From: Pseudomonas linyingensis
GTDB taxonomy: Bacteria > Pseudomonadota > Gammaproteobacteria > Pseudomonadales > Pseudomonadaceae
DNA length: 64,000 bases
Direction of reading: 5' to 3'
NCBI RefSeq assembly: GCF_900109175.1
Contig: NZ_FNZE01000012.1
Location: forward strand, 91,538 to 155,537
Part shown: positions 35,661 through 46,519 of the stretch, in pieces
Numbering within the stretch: the stretch's first letter is position 1
How the letters are laid out: every line of letters starts with the position of its first letter
Program-made: the position numbers and the translations under genes
Notes under the pieces: generated by a model
Database searches by the model: none
What the model was told of the DNA's origin: nothing
Seen by the model: the letters and a program-made list of their open reading frames with translations, nothing else

Positions 35661-38405
35661 TCAGGCAATGACTATGTCGCTGGCCAGAAGGTCGACGCCG
35701 ACCAAGGTAATGGTGGTTGTTTGCCCGCCAGACTCGGCAACCGTCACGATGCTATCAGCGCCGCTGATGTCGATGTTGATGTCGCTCGCTTGGACGTTCG
35801 GGTCGCCGATGAGCACCAGCGTGTCGCGCAGGTTTAGGCTCGCATCGAAGCCGTTGATCAGGTAGTCGTTCCGCGTCGACGCCAGATCGACATCGAAGGC
35901 CTCTTCCACGAGCGTCGTGCCGATCAGCTCGTAGTCGTAAGTCGCGCCGGCCGCCTCGTTCGTGAACAGATCGGCAGAGAAGTTGCTCGACACCATATCG
36001 CCGTCCGCATCGGTCAAGGACGCGGTGAAGTCCAGGCTGATGTCCTTCGCGAGGCTCTCCGTCACGGTGACGAACTGGATGTTGGGAATCTTGATCTCGC
36101 CGTACAGCATCGTGAGCTGCACCGCGTCGATCTTCTGACCCGCACCATCGATCTCGAAGAATTGCGGCAACGCCCCCTTGCCGAGGTCGCCGACCACCGT
36201 CGTATAGTTCGACCAGGTACCGTCTGCATAGAAGACCCGGTACTGCAGCCGCTCGCCGCCGGTGTAGTCGTAGCCGGTCACCGAGTTGTCGATGAACACG
36301 CGCACCATGTCGACCAACGTGCCCGGGTTGACGACAAAGCTGTCGTCCGACGGGATGTTCTGCCCACCATCGGTGTTGTCCGGACCATCGGGATCATCGA
36401 TTACCGCGAGGTTGCCGCTCGCGCCGTAGCCGTTCAGGTTGTTGTTGTCCACCCCGATGCCCGAGGTGCTGACGTTCATGCTGCGCGGGTCGATGAACGA
36501 TGCCGGCGGGGGGCCTTCCAGCTGTGCTTCCGTGGGATCGGTTGCCCCCAGGATAATCCCTGCGGCGATGCTGGCCGCCGAAGCATCGATCTTCGCCGAG
36601 AAGAAGACGACGGTCTCCGTGGGGGTGGCCGGCGGCTCAGGAATGAACAGCGTCTGCACCGGGTCCGGGCCACCGGCCCCCAGCCCGCCGTCCGCGGTGT
36701 CGATCGTCGTCGTCGACTGCACCGGCGTTGTCAGGTCGAGCGCGTACGTGCCGTCCGACAGCGCGGTCAGCGTGAAGGTCAAGGGATCGGCGTCCACCGT
36801 CCCGTCGTTGTTGAAGTCGCCCGACAGCGAGCCGTTCCAGATGTAGTTGCCACTCCCGTCCGGCGAAGGCGACCCTTCGGTGAGCGAGAAGCTCCCGGCG
36901 GCCTGGGCGACGCCGCCGAGCTGGAATCCGGTCAGCGCGATCTGCAGATCGTCGGCATCAGGCCCGTCAGCGCCGGCATCCATGTTCCAGAACCCGTATT
37001 GCGCAAGGTCCGTACCGGTGCCGACCAGGTTGCCGAAGGCGAGCGACGGACCATCGTCCTCGAAGATCATCCTGGAGCCGATTTCGGCGGTCGCAGTAGA
37101 GACCTGGAGCAGTGTGAAGCCACCGATATCGAAATCGGCGTGGTTATTGCCCTTGGCGTCGACAGCTGCGCCGTTCTCGATCAGTACGCGGTTGTGATCC
37201 GTCGCCGTGGTGTATTCGATCTTGTAGTCGGCCTTGACGCCGGTGATGCTTGCAACCCCACCAACAATGCTGATGGCAATGCCCGTGGTGACTTCCAGTC
37301 CGGTGTTGTTGTCGATGACGCGAACATTGGTGATTGCAACCGCCGTATCGTTCGCATATCCGTCGATGAAGTTCACGCCAGGTTCGGCAGCGGTGGTGAA
37401 TGCGCTAATTTTTACCTGAGCACTCTTGCCGCTCTGCAACTGCACGACGTCGAAATCGGCCTTCCTCGCATTGAACATGGCGGTGAAGTCGATGTTGGAC
37501 TCAAGATCGGCTTCGTTCTGATCCAGGTTGGGAATGGTCACATCCTGTCGGGCACCGGTGACGAAGGTGAAACGGATGCCTTCCTGTTCCACGATCATCT
37601 GGTTGTTGGTGCCGAAGGTGGTCGGGCCGCCCGCCTGGCTGGTATTGATCGTGTCGCCCGTGGTGATGTTGACGCCGGTCGACTGGTTGGCCGGATCCTT
37701 GCCGGTGGCGATGATGGTCGGATCGGTGATCCGCATGACACCAGCGACCTCGACCACCGTCGGGTCCGCCGTGGTGAACATCAGGAACAGGTTCTGCCCG
37801 GAGGGCGCGTTGGCCAGACTGAATTCCAGGTTCTGGCTGGCGCCGATGAAGACCTTGTCCAGCAGATTGAGCGCGTCATCGGGGTTGCTGGTGTCCGGAT
37901 GCTTGAGCGGTTCGTACAGTACGGTCCAGATCTTGCCGCCGGTGACCGGCGATCCGGTTTCCTCGATGTAGGCCGCGAACACGATGTCGCCGGTTGCGCC
38001 TCCGGCGCGGCCCAGCAGGATGTTGTTGTTGGTGGCATCCGTGTAGAGATAGATACTGGTGCCATCGAGGGTGTCCAGCCCGCTGTCCAGGCCATTGAGC
38101 GGCACGCCACCGCTGTCGACGAAGCTGATATCGGTAATGCCTGCTCCCGGGTCAGCGGTGATGGTGAACGCATTGCTGCCAGTGTTGCCTGCGGCACCGG
38201 TATAGCCACTCAAGGCCGCATCCAATGCCGATGCGGTGCCTGCCCCAAGTGTCGTCAAGCGGCTGGAGAAGGCCGAGGGTAGGGATGCCAGCAGAATGTC
38301 GTTGTCGTTAGCGTCCTCTGCAGGGCTTGGTGTGGCGGTCAGGTTCTGCAAGCCATCTGTTTCATCAACGGTAACTGTGACGCCTGGGTTCAGTTCGATA
38401 GCCAT
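35661..38405 (-). CDS. Large Ca-binding-like exoprotein, putative type I secretion substrate
   Basis: 914 residues; start at 38405 (MAIELNPGVTVTVDETDGLQ) directly after the strong site AGGAGGA. Asp/Gly/Thr/Asn-rich, almost no Cys, no N-terminal signal peptide. Contains an EF-hand/dockerin-like loop DFNNDGTVDAD (about 527-537), a DDGPS segment typical of DUF5801-type repeats, and late blocks LDFTASLTDADGDMVSSNF and RDTLVLIGDPNVQASDINID. The C-terminus ends in hydrophobic TLVGVDLLASDIVIA, as in many type I secretion substrates. I infer a secreted or surface protein. No exporter genes are adjacent. Composition is less GC-rich than neighbours. Confidence 0.75.
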   Translation of the reverse strand: MAIELNPGVTVTVDETDGLQNLTATPSPAEDANDNDILLASLPSAFSSRLTTLGAGTASALDAALSGYTGAAGNTGSNAFTITADPGAGITDISFVDSGGVPLNGLDSGLDTLDGTSIYLYTDATNNNILLGRAGGATGDIVFAAYIEETGSPVTGGKIWTVLYEPLKHPDTSNPDDALNLLDKVFIGASQNLEFSLANAPSGQNLFLMFTTADPTVVEVAGVMRITDPTIIATGKDPANQSTGVNITTGDTINTSQAGGPTTFGTNNQMIVEQEGIRFTFVTGARQDVTIPNLDQNEADLESNIDFTAMFNARKADFDVVQLQSGKSAQVKISAFTTAAEPGVNFIDGYANDTAVAITNVRVIDNNTGLEVTTGIAISIVGGVASITGVKADYKIEYTTATDHNRVLIENGAAVDAKGNNHADFDIGGFTLLQVSTATAEIGSRMIFEDDGPSLAFGNLVGTGTDLAQYGFWNMDAGADGPDADDLQIALTGFQLGGVAQAAGSFSLTEGSPSPDGSGNYIWNGSLSGDFNNDGTVDADPLTFTLTALSDGTYALDLTTPVQSTTTIDTADGGLGAGGPDPVQTLFIPEPPATPTETVVFFSAKIDASAASIAAGIILGATDPTEAQLEGPPPASFIDPRSMNVSTSGIGVDNNNLNGYGASGNLAVIDDPDGPDNTDGGQNIPSDDSFVVNPGTLVDMVRVFIDNSVTGYDYTGGERLQYRVFYADGTWSNYTTVVGDLGKGALPQFFEIDGAGQKIDAVQLTMLYGEIKIPNIQFVTVTESLAKDISLDFTASLTDADGDMVSSNFSADLFTNEAAGATYDYELIGTTLVEEAFDVDLASTRNDYLINGFDASLNLRDTLVLIGDPNVQASDINIDISGADSIVTVAESGGQTTTITLVGVDLLASDIVIA

Positions 38406-38577
38406 GATGTCCTCCTGAGGAGTGCCGGTCATCTGCGCCTGGCCGATGACCGTTCTTTGCTACAGAACATGACTATGAATAAGCGCCGGGGAATTGGGCA
38501 TCGACCGATACTCCCAGCCGGGGCAGGAGTTTCGGACTACCAGGGATGCAGAGCGGTATGGAGGTGCAGGGCACTGC

Positions 38578-39291
38578 CTACCCCTGCAACCCCCGCATCG
38601 ACGAGCGCAGCTTGTAGCGATCCCCCGGATGGATCAGCCGCGCATAGCTGATCAGGTTCTCCCCCGACCAGGTGCGGCGGATCACGCTCAGGCAGGGCGT
38701 GGCGCTGTCGATGCCCAGCGCGTTGGCGGTGAGCTGGTCGACCAGCACCGCCTCGACCACGTGCTCGACGTCGGAGATCGGGCAGGCGGCGACCAGCACC
38801 TCGTTGGGGGTGTGTTGGGTGAAGTCGGTGGTGAGGTAGTCGGGCACCCAGCGCGGATTGACGAAGCGCTCCTCGAGCTGGATCGGCAGTTCGTCCTCGC
38901 GGTGCACGAGGATGGTGTGGAACACCCGGCTGCCCAGGCGCACACCCAGTTGCAGGGCCACCTCGTCGTCGGCGTCGATGGCCTCGCAGCGCATCACGTC
39001 GTTGCGATAGGCATGGCCGCGGCCGCGCACCTCGGCGGCGATGTTGAGCACTTCCTGCAGCGAGGACTCGGCCTTGCGGTCGGTGACGAAGGTGCCGAGA
39101 CCGGCCTGGCGGATCAGGTAGCCCTTCTGCACCAGGTCGCGGATCGCCTTGTTGGCGGTCATCCGGCTGACGCCGAAATCGCGGGCCAGCTGCTCCTCGG
39201 GCGGGATCTGGTGGTGGGCCGGGTAGGCGCCGCTGTCGATCCGCTCGAGCAGGTGCTCCTCGATCTGCTTGTAGCGCGGTGTGCTGGTCAC
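38578..39291 (-). CDS. hutC: Histidine utilisation repressor HutC (GntR family)
   Basis: 237 residues starting at GTG 39291 (VTSTPRYKQIEEHLLERID). GntR winged HTH at about 25-70 (LARDFGVSRMTANKAIRDLV), then a UTRA effector domain (IQLEERFVNPRWVPDYL, LSVIRRTWSGENLISYARL). HutC represses hut genes until it binds urocanate. It is the last gene of the minus-strand hut operon, giving autoregulation. Likely operators are the GTATATAC palindromes at 46303 and 46520. No good ATG start is seen, and the ribosome-binding site (AAAGGGA) is moderate. Confidence 0.93.
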   Translation of the reverse strand: MTSTPRYKQIEEHLLERIDSGAYPAHHQIPPEEQLARDFGVSRMTANKAIRDLVQKGYLIRQAGLGTFVTDRKAESSLQEVLNIAAEVRGRGHAYRNDVMRCEAIDADDEVALQLGVRLGSRVFHTILVHREDELPIQLEERFVNPRWVPDYLTTDFTQHTPNEVLVAACPISDVEHVVEAVLVDQLTANALGIDSATPCLSVIRRTWSGENLISYARLIHPGDRYKLRSSMRGLQG

Positions 39292-39374
39292 GGTGGGTCC
39301 CTTTGTATTCGCTGCTGGGGCGATGATACCCAAGCGCGGGCCGGTCGCGCTCCTGCGGCCGGCCCGGCATCCCC

Positions 39375-40715
39375 TTACAGCACCATGGCCGCCACCCAGC
39401 CGAAGGCGATCAGCGGCAGGTTGAAGTGCAGGAAGGTCGGCACCACGGTGTCCCAGATGTGGTCGTGCTGGCCGTCGGCGTTGAGGCCGGCGGTCGGGCC
39501 GAGGGTCGAGTCGGAGGCCGGCGAGCCGGCGTCGCCGAGCGCCGCGGCGGTGCCGACCAGGGCGATGATGGCCAGCGGCGAGAAGCCGAAGCCCAGCGCC
39601 AGCGGCACGTAGATCGCGGTGATGATCGGCACGGTGGAGAACGACGAGCCGATGCCCATGGTGATGAACAGGCCGACCAGCAGCATGATCAGCGCGGCCA
39701 TGCCACGGTTGTCGCCGATCAGCTCCACCGAGCCGGCGACCAGTTCGGGAATCGCCCCGGTGGCCTTCATCACCGCGGCGAAGCCGGCGGCGGCGATCAT
39801 GATGAAGCCGACCTGGGCCATCAGGTGCATGCCCTGGGTGACCACGTGGTCCTGCTCGCGCCAGCGGATCACCCCGCTCAGCGAGATCACCGCGAAGCCG
39901 ACCAGGCCGCCGAAGATCATCGAGTCGGTCCACAGCTGCACCACCAGGGCGAGCAGCAGCGACAGCGCGATCATCCACACCTGGCGGCGGCTGAGCTTCT
40001 GCTCGGCGTGGCCGAGATGCTCGCCGGCCACCGCGACTTCCTGGTAGCTGCGCTTGCGCCGGTAGCTGAAGGTGGCGATGGCCAGCCCCGCCACCATGCC
40101 CAGCGCCGGCAGCAGCATGGCCTGCGGGGCCAGGTTACGGGTGACGCTGAAGCCCTCGGCGGCGCCGGCCTGGTTGATGTTGGCGATCAGGATGTCGTTG
40201 AGGAAGATCGCGCCGAAGCCCACCGGCAGCGCCATGTACAGGGTGGTGATGGCGAAGGTGATGGCGCAGGCGACCAGGCGGCGATCCAGCTTGAGGCGAT
40301 TCATCACGTGCAGCAGCGGCGGCACCAGGATCGGGATGAAGGCGATGTGCACCGGGATCAGCGTCTCGGCCAGGCCGCCGGCGACGATCAGCGCGCCGAG
40401 CATGCCCCACTTGACCAGCGCCAGCTCGCCGCCGGCGTGATGGCTGTGGCTGACGTGCTCGACCACCCGCGCCGACAGGCGCTGGGCGATGCCGGTGCGC
40501 GACAGCGCCACGGCGAAGGCGCCGAGGGCGGCGTAGGCCAGCGCCACCGAGGCGCCGCCGCCGAGACCGTCGTTGAAGGCCGCGACGATCTTGTCCATCG
40601 GCAGGCCGGCGGCCAGGCCGCCGACCACCGCGGCGATGATCAGGGCGAAGACCACGGAAACGCGCAGCATCGACAGCGCGACCATGACCACCACCGCGAG
40701 AACAATTGCATTCAT
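39375..40715 (-). CDS. Na+/H+ antiporter-family permease in the hut operon, candidate histidine or urocanate transporter
   Basis: 446 residues, about 11-12 helices. It belongs to the NhaC-like Na+/H+ antiporter family (AYAALGAFAVALSRTGIAQR, GGLAETLIPVHIAFIPI, GTAAALGDAGSPASDSTLGP). Position inside the hut operon, between hutH and hutC, suggests transport of histidine or a pathway intermediate rather than pH homeostasis; this is an inference. It lies 125 bp after hutH and 83 bp before hutC. No other histidine transporter gene is in the cluster. Confidence 0.88.
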   Translation of the reverse strand: MNAIVLAVVVMVALSMLRVSVVFALIIAAVVGGLAAGLPMDKIVAAFNDGLGGGASVALAYAALGAFAVALSRTGIAQRLSARVVEHVSHSHHAGGELALVKWGMLGALIVAGGLAETLIPVHIAFIPILVPPLLHVMNRLKLDRRLVACAITFAITTLYMALPVGFGAIFLNDILIANINQAGAAEGFSVTRNLAPQAMLLPALGMVAGLAIATFSYRRKRSYQEVAVAGEHLGHAEQKLSRRQVWMIALSLLLALVVQLWTDSMIFGGLVGFAVISLSGVIRWREQDHVVTQGMHLMAQVGFIMIAAAGFAAVMKATGAIPELVAGSVELIGDNRGMAALIMLLVGLFITMGIGSSFSTVPIITAIYVPLALGFGFSPLAIIALVGTAAALGDAGSPASDSTLGPTAGLNADGQHDHIWDTVVPTFLHFNLPLIAFGWVAAMVL

Positions 40716-40840
40716 GTTTCATTCCACCAGTTGGATTGTTTTTATTGTCTCTGGAAACGCCATGCAAAGTCGCGCCCCCGGCCAGCCGGCGGCAGCGGTG
40801 AGCTGCTCGCGCGGTGGCCGGGGGCGTGATCGCTTGCGGG

Positions 40841-42379
40841 TCAGCCCAGGGAGGGCAGCAGGCCGGCCGGCATCAGCGCGTTGAGGCCGCGCGCGGCAAG
40901 CAGCATGCTGGCCGCCTCGATGTCCGGGGCGAAGAAGCGGTCTTCCTGGTAGTAGGGCACCTGGGCGCGCAGCAGGCCGCGCGCCTGTTCCAGCTTCGGC
41001 GAGGTCTTCAGTCCGGTGCGGAAGTCGAGGCCCTGGCAGGCGCCCAGCCATTCGATGGCGAGGATGCCGCGCACGTTGTCGGCCATGCTCCACAGGCGCT
41101 TGCCGGCGTTCGGCGCCATGGACACGTGGTCTTCCTGGTTGGCCGAGGTCGGCAGGCTGTCGACGCTGTGCGGGTGGGACAGGGCCTTGTTGTCGCTGGC
41201 CAGCGCCGCGGCGGTGACCTGGGCGATCATGAAGCCGGAGTTGACCCCGCCGTTGGCGACCAGGAACGGCGGCAGCTGCGACATGTGCATGTCCATCATC
41301 AGCGAGATGCGGCGTTCGGACAGCGAACCGATCTCGGCGATGGCCAGCGCCAGGTTATCGGCGGCCATGGCCACCGGCTCGGCGTGGAAGTTGCCGCCGG
41401 AAATCACGTCGCCTTCGGCGGCGAACACCAGCGGGTTGTCCGACACGGCGTTGGACTCGATCTCCAGCACCTCGGCGGCCTGGCGCAGCTGGGTCAGGCA
41501 GGCACCCATCACCTGCGGCTGGCAGCGCAGCGAGTAGGGGTCCTGGACCTTGTCGCACTTCTCATGGGACTGGGCGATCTCGCTGCTGGCGCCGAGCAGG
41601 TCGCGGTAGGCGCTCGCCACGTCGATCTGCCCGCGCTGGCCGCGGGCGGCGTGGATGCGCGCATCGAACGGGGCGCGCGAGCCGAGCATGGCCTCGACGC
41701 TGAGGCCGCCGCACACGGTGGCGGCAGCGAACAGGTCCTCGCCCTCGAACAGGCCGCGCAGGGCGTAGGCGGTGGACGCCTGGGTGCCGTTGAGCAGGGC
41801 CAGGCCCTCCTTGGCGGCCAGGGTCAAAGGCTCGAGGCCGGCCACCGCCAGCGCCTCGCGGCCGTCGATCCACTGGCCCTGGTAGCGCGCCTTGCTCTCG
41901 CCGAGCAGCACCAGCGACATGTGCGCCAGCGGGGCGAGGTCGCCGGAAGCGCCGACCGAGCCCTTCAGCGGGATGTGCGGGTAGACCTCGGCGTTGATCA
42001 GGGCGAGCAGCGCGTCGATCACCTTGCGGCGGATGCCGGAGAAGCCGCGCGCCAGGCTGTTGACCTTGAGCAGCATGATCAGGCGCACCATGGCGTCGTC
42101 CAGCGGCTCGCCGACGCCGGCGGCGTGGGACAGCACCAGCGAGCGCTGCAGCTTCTCCAGGTCGGCCGGGGCGATGCGGGTCGAGGCCAGCAGGCCGAAG
42201 CCGGTGTTGATGCCGTAGGCGGTGCGGCCCTCGGCGATGATGGCCTCGACGCAGGCCACGCTGGCGTCGATGGCGGCGTGGCAGCCGCTGTCGAGGGTCA
42301 CGCGCAGCGGCTGCTGGTAGGCGGAACGCAGTTGGGCGAGGGTCAGCTGGCCGGGGACGAGGTGCAGGTTGTAGGTCAT
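40841..42379 (-). CDS. hutH: Histidine ammonia-lyase
   Basis: First pathway step: histidine to urocanate and ammonia. 512 residues. The Ala-Ser-Gly triad that forms the MIO cofactor is in [15 protein letters not shown] near residue 143. N-terminal [16 protein letters not shown] block ([12 protein letters not shown]) and C-terminal [11 protein letters not shown] are conserved. It starts 3 bp after the hutU stop, so translation is probably coupled. Confidence 0.98.
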   Translation of the reverse strand: MTYNLHLVPGQLTLAQLRSAYQQPLRVTLDSGCHAAIDASVACVEAIIAEGRTAYGINTGFGLLASTRIAPADLEKLQRSLVLSHAAGVGEPLDDAMVRLIMLLKVNSLARGFSGIRRKVIDALLALINAEVYPHIPLKGSVGASGDLAPLAHMSLVLLGESKARYQGQWIDGREALAVAGLEPLTLAAKEGLALLNGTQASTAYALRGLFEGEDLFAAATVCGGLSVEAMLGSRAPFDARIHAARGQRGQIDVASAYRDLLGASSEIAQSHEKCDKVQDPYSLRCQPQVMGACLTQLRQAAEVLEIESNAVSDNPLVFAAEGDVISGGNFHAEPVAMAADNLALAIAEIGSLSERRISLMMDMHMSQLPPFLVANGGVNSGFMIAQVTAAALASDNKALSHPHSVDSLPTSANQEDHVSMAPNAGKRLWSMADNVRGILAIEWLGACQGLDFRTGLKTSPKLEQARGLLRAQVPYYQEDRFFAPDIEAASMLLAARGLNALMPAGLLPSLG

Positions 42380-42382
42380 GGC

Positions 42383-44074
42383 TCAGGCTTCCTTCACAGT
42401 GTTGATCATCGGCAGGTCGAGACCCTGCTCATGGGCGCAGTCGATGGCGATCTGGTAGCCGGCGTCGGCGTGGCGCATCACCCCGGTGCCCGGGTCGTTG
42501 CGCAGCACGCGGCCGAGGCGGGCGTGGGCGTCCGGGGTGCCGTCGGCGACGATCACCACACCGGAGTGTTGCGAATAACCCATGCCCACGCCACCGCCGT
42601 GGTGCAGCGACACCCAGGTGGCGCCGCCCGCGGTGTTCAGCAGGGCGTTGAGCAGCGGCCAGTCGGACACGGCGTCGGAGCCGTCGAGCATGGCCTCGGT
42701 CTCGCGGTTGGGGCTGGCCACCGAGCCGGAGTCCAGGTGGTCGCGGCCGATGACGATCGGTGCCTTCAACTCGCCGTTGGCGACCATCTGGTTGAACGCC
42801 TGGGCGAGGCGCGCGCGGTCCTTCAGGCCGACCCAGCAGATGCGCGCCGGCAGGCCCTGGAAGCTGATGCGCTCGCGGGCCATGTCCAGCCAGCGGTGCA
42901 GGTGCGGGTTGTCCGGGATCAGTTCCTTGACCTTGGCGTCGGTCTTGTAGATGTCCTCCGGATCGCCGGACAGCGCCACCCAGCGGAACGGGCCGATGCC
43001 CTGGCAGAACAGCGGGCGGATGTAGGCCGGGACGAAGCCGGGGAAGTCGAAGGCGTTCTGCACGCCCTCTTCCAGGGCCATCTGGCGGATGTTGTTGCCG
43101 TAGTCGAAGGTCGGCACGCCCATCTTCTGGAAGTCGAGCATGGCCTGCACGTGCACGGCCATCGAGCGCTTGGCGGCCTTGGCCACCGCTTGCGGCTCGG
43201 TCTTGCCGCGCTCGACGTACTCGTCCCAGCTCATGCCCAGCGGCAGGTAGCCGTGCAGCGGGTCGTGGGCGCTGGTCTGGTCGGTGACCATGTCCGGGCG
43301 CACGCCGCGGCGCACCAGTTCCGGGAGGATCTCGGCGGCGTTGCCGCACAGGGCGATGGACACCGCCTTGCCCTGGCTGGTGTAGCGGTCGATGCGCGCC
43401 AGGGCGTCGTCTAGGTCGCTGGCCTGCTCGTCGACGTAGCGGGTGCGCAGGCGGAAGTCGATGCGCGACTGCTGGCACTCGATGTTCAGCGAGCAGGCGC
43501 CGGCGAGGCTGGCGGCCAGCGGCTGGGCGCCGCCCATGCCGCCGAGGCCGGCGGTGAGCACCCAGCGCCCGGTCAGGTCGCCGTTGTAGTGCTGGCGGCC
43601 GGCCTCGACGAAGGTTTCGTAGGTGCCCTGGACGATGCCCTGGCTGCCGATGTAGATCCAGCTGCCGGCGGTCATCTGCCCGTACATGGCCAGGCCCTTG
43701 CGGTCCAGCTCGTTGAAGTGCTCCCAGGTGGCCCAGTGCGGCACCAGGTTGGAGTTGGCCAGCAGCACGCGCGGGGCGTCCTTGTGCGTCTCGAACACGC
43801 CGACCGGCTTGCCGGACTGGATCAGCAGGGTCTGGTTGTCCTCCAGGCGCTCGAGCACCTCGACGATCTTGTCGTAGCACTGCCAGTTGCGCGCGGCGCG
43901 GCCGATGCCGCCGTAGACCACCAGGTCCTCGGGTTTTTCCGCCACGTCCGGGTGCAGGTTGTTCATCAGCATGCGCAGCGGCGCTTCGGTCAGCCAGCTC
44001 TTGCAACGCAGGGTGGTGCCGGTCGGTGCGGCGATCTGGCGGCTCGGGTCGTGGCGGGGATCGACGGTGCTCAT
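42383..44074 (-). CDS. hutU: Urocanate hydratase
   Basis: Second step: urocanate to imidazolonepropionate, using bound NAD+. 563 residues, normal length. Landmarks: [42 protein letters not shown], and [14 protein letters not shown] near the C-terminus. Located between hutG and hutH in the minus-strand operon; 3 bp separate it from hutH. Confidence 0.98.
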   Translation of the reverse strand: MSTVDPRHDPSRQIAAPTGTTLRCKSWLTEAPLRMLMNNLHPDVAEKPEDLVVYGGIGRAARNWQCYDKIVEVLERLEDNQTLLIQSGKPVGVFETHKDAPRVLLANSNLVPHWATWEHFNELDRKGLAMYGQMTAGSWIYIGSQGIVQGTYETFVEAGRQHYNGDLTGRWVLTAGLGGMGGAQPLAASLAGACSLNIECQQSRIDFRLRTRYVDEQASDLDDALARIDRYTSQGKAVSIALCGNAAEILPELVRRGVRPDMVTDQTSAHDPLHGYLPLGMSWDEYVERGKTEPQAVAKAAKRSMAVHVQAMLDFQKMGVPTFDYGNNIRQMALEEGVQNAFDFPGFVPAYIRPLFCQGIGPFRWVALSGDPEDIYKTDAKVKELIPDNPHLHRWLDMARERISFQGLPARICWVGLKDRARLAQAFNQMVANGELKAPIVIGRDHLDSGSVASPNRETEAMLDGSDAVSDWPLLNALLNTAGGATWVSLHHGGGVGMGYSQHSGVVIVADGTPDAHARLGRVLRNDPGTGVMRHADAGYQIAIDCAHEQGLDLPMINTVKEA

Positions 44075-44120
44075 CGGGGTTCCTCTTTCGCTTGTTGTTG
44101 TCGGGGCGTGGGGGTTGGGT

Positions 44121-45068
44121 TCAGCCGTGCAGGGACAGCTTGTGGATCAGGCGCGCCGCCACCCGGGCGGTGCGGTGGTCCTGGTCGTGCTCGGGATTCA
44201 GTTCGGCCAGCTCGGCGAGCAGTAGCTTGCCGCTGGCCTGCAGGCGCTCGATCAAGGGCTCGAGCAGGGCGACCGAGACGCCGTGGGCGGCCGGCGCGCT
44301 GACGCCGGGGCCTTCCCAGGCCGGCAGCACGTCGAGGTCGACGGTCAGGTACACCGCATCGCAATCGGCGATGAAGGCGTCCAGCTCGGCGCCGATGCTC
44401 TCCAGGCTGCTCTCGCGGATCTCGAAGTCCTCGCGCACCAGCACGCCCAGCTCGCTGGCACGCTGGAACAGCGCGCGGGTGTTGGCGGCACGGCTGACGC
44501 CGAGGCAGGCATAGCGGAACGGCCAGCCGCGTACGGCGCAGGCCTCGGCGATCTGGGCGAAGGGCGTGCCCGAGGAGTGGATATGGGCCGGGTCGCGCAG
44601 GTCGAAGTGGGCGTCGAAGTTGACGATGGCCAGGCGCGGCGCGCGGCCCAGCTTGTTGGCCAGGTGCGCGGCGATGCCCTGCCAGCTGCCGTAGGCCACC
44701 TCGTGGCCGCCGCCGAGGACCACCGGCAGATGGCCGGCGTCGAGCAGCTCGGCGACGCTGGCGCCGAGACGCTGCTGGGCGCCGTCGAGGTCGCCATCCA
44801 GACAGCAGACGTCGCCGGCGTCGAAGGCCTGGCCCTGGCGGTGCCAGGCCAGGTTGGCCAGCAGCTTGCGGATCGCCGCCGGGGCGCTGGCGGCGCCGAC
44901 ACGGCCCTGGTTGCGGCGCACGCCCTCGTCGCAGGCGAAGCCGAGCAGGACCAGGCCCGGCTGCCGGCTCTCGCCCAGCGGCTGGATGCGCTGGTGCCAG
45001 CGCGGGCTGTCGGCCTCGGGGTCGACGCGGCCGCTCCAGGCCTCCAGGTTCAGGCGATCAACGTTCAT
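44121..45068 (-). CDS. hutG: Formimidoylglutamase (ureohydrolase-type HutG)
   Basis: 315 residues, arginase/agmatinase superfamily with the binuclear manganese signatures: [11 protein letters not shown] (His ligand), [10 protein letters not shown] (DxHxD) and [15 protein letters not shown] (DxD). In this family it hydrolyses N-formimidoyl-glutamate to glutamate and formamide, the four-step histidine pathway. Many pseudomonads instead use HutF plus an N-formylglutamate deformylase; neither is seen here. Start at 45068 ([11 protein letters not shown]), overlapping the hutI end by 11 bp; an upstream in-frame ATG at 45083 is an alternative. Confidence 0.93.
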   Translation of the reverse strand: MNVDRLNLEAWSGRVDPEADSPRWHQRIQPLGESRQPGLVLLGFACDEGVRRNQGRVGAASAPAAIRKLLANLAWHRQGQAFDAGDVCCLDGDLDGAQQRLGASVAELLDAGHLPVVLGGGHEVAYGSWQGIAAHLANKLGRAPRLAIVNFDAHFDLRDPAHIHSSGTPFAQIAEACAVRGWPFRYACLGVSRAANTRALFQRASELGVLVREDFEIRESSLESIGAELDAFIADCDAVYLTVDLDVLPAWEGPGVSAPAAHGVSVALLEPLIERLQASGKLLLAELAELNPEHDQDHRTARVAARLIHKLSLHG

Positions 45069-46275
45069 TCGTAACGACTCCATTGAAGATGCGCTGGCGC
45101 AGGCGCCCGGCCTGCACCGCGTAGGCCAGCTCGGCGGCGTGCTCGACGTTCCACAGGCACAGGTCGGCGGGCAGGCCCTCGGCGATGCGCCCCAGCTGCG
45201 GGCGGCCGAGGGCGCGTGCACCATGGGCGGTCATGCCGGAGAGCGCCTCGCATGGGGTCAGGCGGAACAGGCTGCAGGCCAGGTTGAGCAGCAGGGTGGG
45301 CAGGAACAGCGGCGAGGTGCCGGGGTTGGCGTCGCTGGCCACCGCCATCGGCACGCCGTAGCGGCGCAGCAGTTCGATCGGCGGGCGCTGGGTCTCGCCG
45401 AGCACCAGGAAGGCGCCGGGCAGCAGGGTGGCGACGGTGCCGGCTGCGGCCAGGGCGGCGACGCCGGCTTCGTCGAGGTATTCGATATGGTCGGCGGACA
45501 GGCCTTTGTGCCTGGCCACCAGCGCGCTGGCGCCCTGGTTGGACAGCTGCTCGGCGTGCGCCTTGACCGCCAGGCCGTGGCGCGCGGCGGCGGCGAACAC
45601 CCGTTCGCACTGTGCCGGGCTGAAGGCGATGTTCTCGCAGAACACGTCCACCGCATCGGCCAGCCCCTCGGCGGCGGCTGCCGGGATCATCTCCGCGCAG
45701 ACCAGCTCGATGTAGGCATCGCTGCGGCCGGCGTACTTCTCCGGCAGGGCGTGGGCGCCGAGCAGGGTGGTGACCACCCGTACCGGCAGTTCCGCGCCGA
45801 GGCGGCGGGCGACGCGCAGGATCTTCAGCTCGTCCTTGAGGGTGAGGCCGTAGCCGGACTTGATCTCCACGGTGGTCACGCCGTCGGCGAGCAGCGCTTC
45901 GAGGCGCGGGTGGGCCAGGGCGAACAGCTGGTCCTCGCTGGCGGCGCGGGTGGCGCGCACGGTACCGAGGATGCCGCCGCCGGCGCGGGCGATCTCGGCG
46001 TAGCTGGCGCCCTCCAGGCGCTGCTCGAACTCGCCGGCGCGATTGCCGGCGTACACCAGGTGGGTGTGGCAGTCGACCAGCCCGGGGGTCAGCAGCCCGC
46101 CGCGGCCGGCCAGCGTGGCGCCGGCGACGCGGGCCTCGTCCAGCGCAACCATCGGGCAGAGCAGGGCGACGCGGCCGTCCTCGACCAGCACGGCCATCGG
46201 CGCGGGCAGCTCCTGCAGGCCGTCGAAGACGCTGACGTCGCGCCACAGCAGGCGCTGGTGGGGAAGTGCGGGCAT
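45058..46275 (-). CDS. hutI: Imidazolonepropionase
   Basis: Third step: imidazolonepropionate to formimidoylglutamate. 405 residues, amidohydrolase superfamily. Metal-binding [13 protein letters not shown] near residue 70, [12 protein letters not shown], and the C-terminal SDANPGTSP carrying the catalytic Asp. Start at 46275 ([14 protein letters not shown]); a longer in-frame reading begins inside the HutC operator and is rejected. First gene of the hutI-hutG-hutU-hutH-permease-hutC operon. Confidence 0.97.
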   Translation of the reverse strand: MPALPHQRLLWRDVSVFDGLQELPAPMAVLVEDGRVALLCPMVALDEARVAGATLAGRGGLLTPGLVDCHTHLVYAGNRAGEFEQRLEGASYAEIARAGGGILGTVRATRAASEDQLFALAHPRLEALLADGVTTVEIKSGYGLTLKDELKILRVARRLGAELPVRVVTTLLGAHALPEKYAGRSDAYIELVCAEMIPAAAAEGLADAVDVFCENIAFSPAQCERVFAAAARHGLAVKAHAEQLSNQGASALVARHKGLSADHIEYLDEAGVAALAAAGTVATLLPGAFLVLGETQRPPIELLRRYGVPMAVASDANPGTSPLFLPTLLLNLACSLFRLTPCEALSGMTAHGARALGRPQLGRIAEGLPADLCLWNVEHAAELAYAVQAGRLRQRIFNGVVTNER

Positions 46276-46302
46276 GGGTGGATGACCTTCGGCTGGCGTT
46301 GT

Positions 46303-46314
46303 TTGTATATACAA
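46303..46314. promoter_or_regulatory. Probable HutC operator, hutI side
   Basis: Perfect 12-bp palindrome TTGTATATACAA containing GTATATAC, which fits the HutC-subfamily pattern GT-N-TA-N-AC. It lies 28 bp upstream of the hutI ATG, where binding would block the hutI operon promoter. Confidence 0.8.
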
Positions 46315-46519
46315 TATGAGCGAGGGCGCAGGCCGTCAAGCATTGCAATCGCCGTTGGTCCGGCGAGCCGCCCAGGCGCTGGCCGGGAAACCCCAAGGTG
46401 CCCTGATGTGCCGCGGCTTTGACGGCTTGCCGTGGGCAGCCGTACGGCAGTCTGCTTGTCATCGACCGGGCGGCGGGTGACGGGCGGCGGGACGTCTTGC
46501 GGTTGCGCGGCATCAGTCT

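Noticed and set aside
36162..38282. Long open frame on the plus strand opposite the large exoprotein gene
   Set aside because: Arg/Val/Gly-rich translation with no domain. The opposite strand has a strong ribosome-binding site and a coherent protein.
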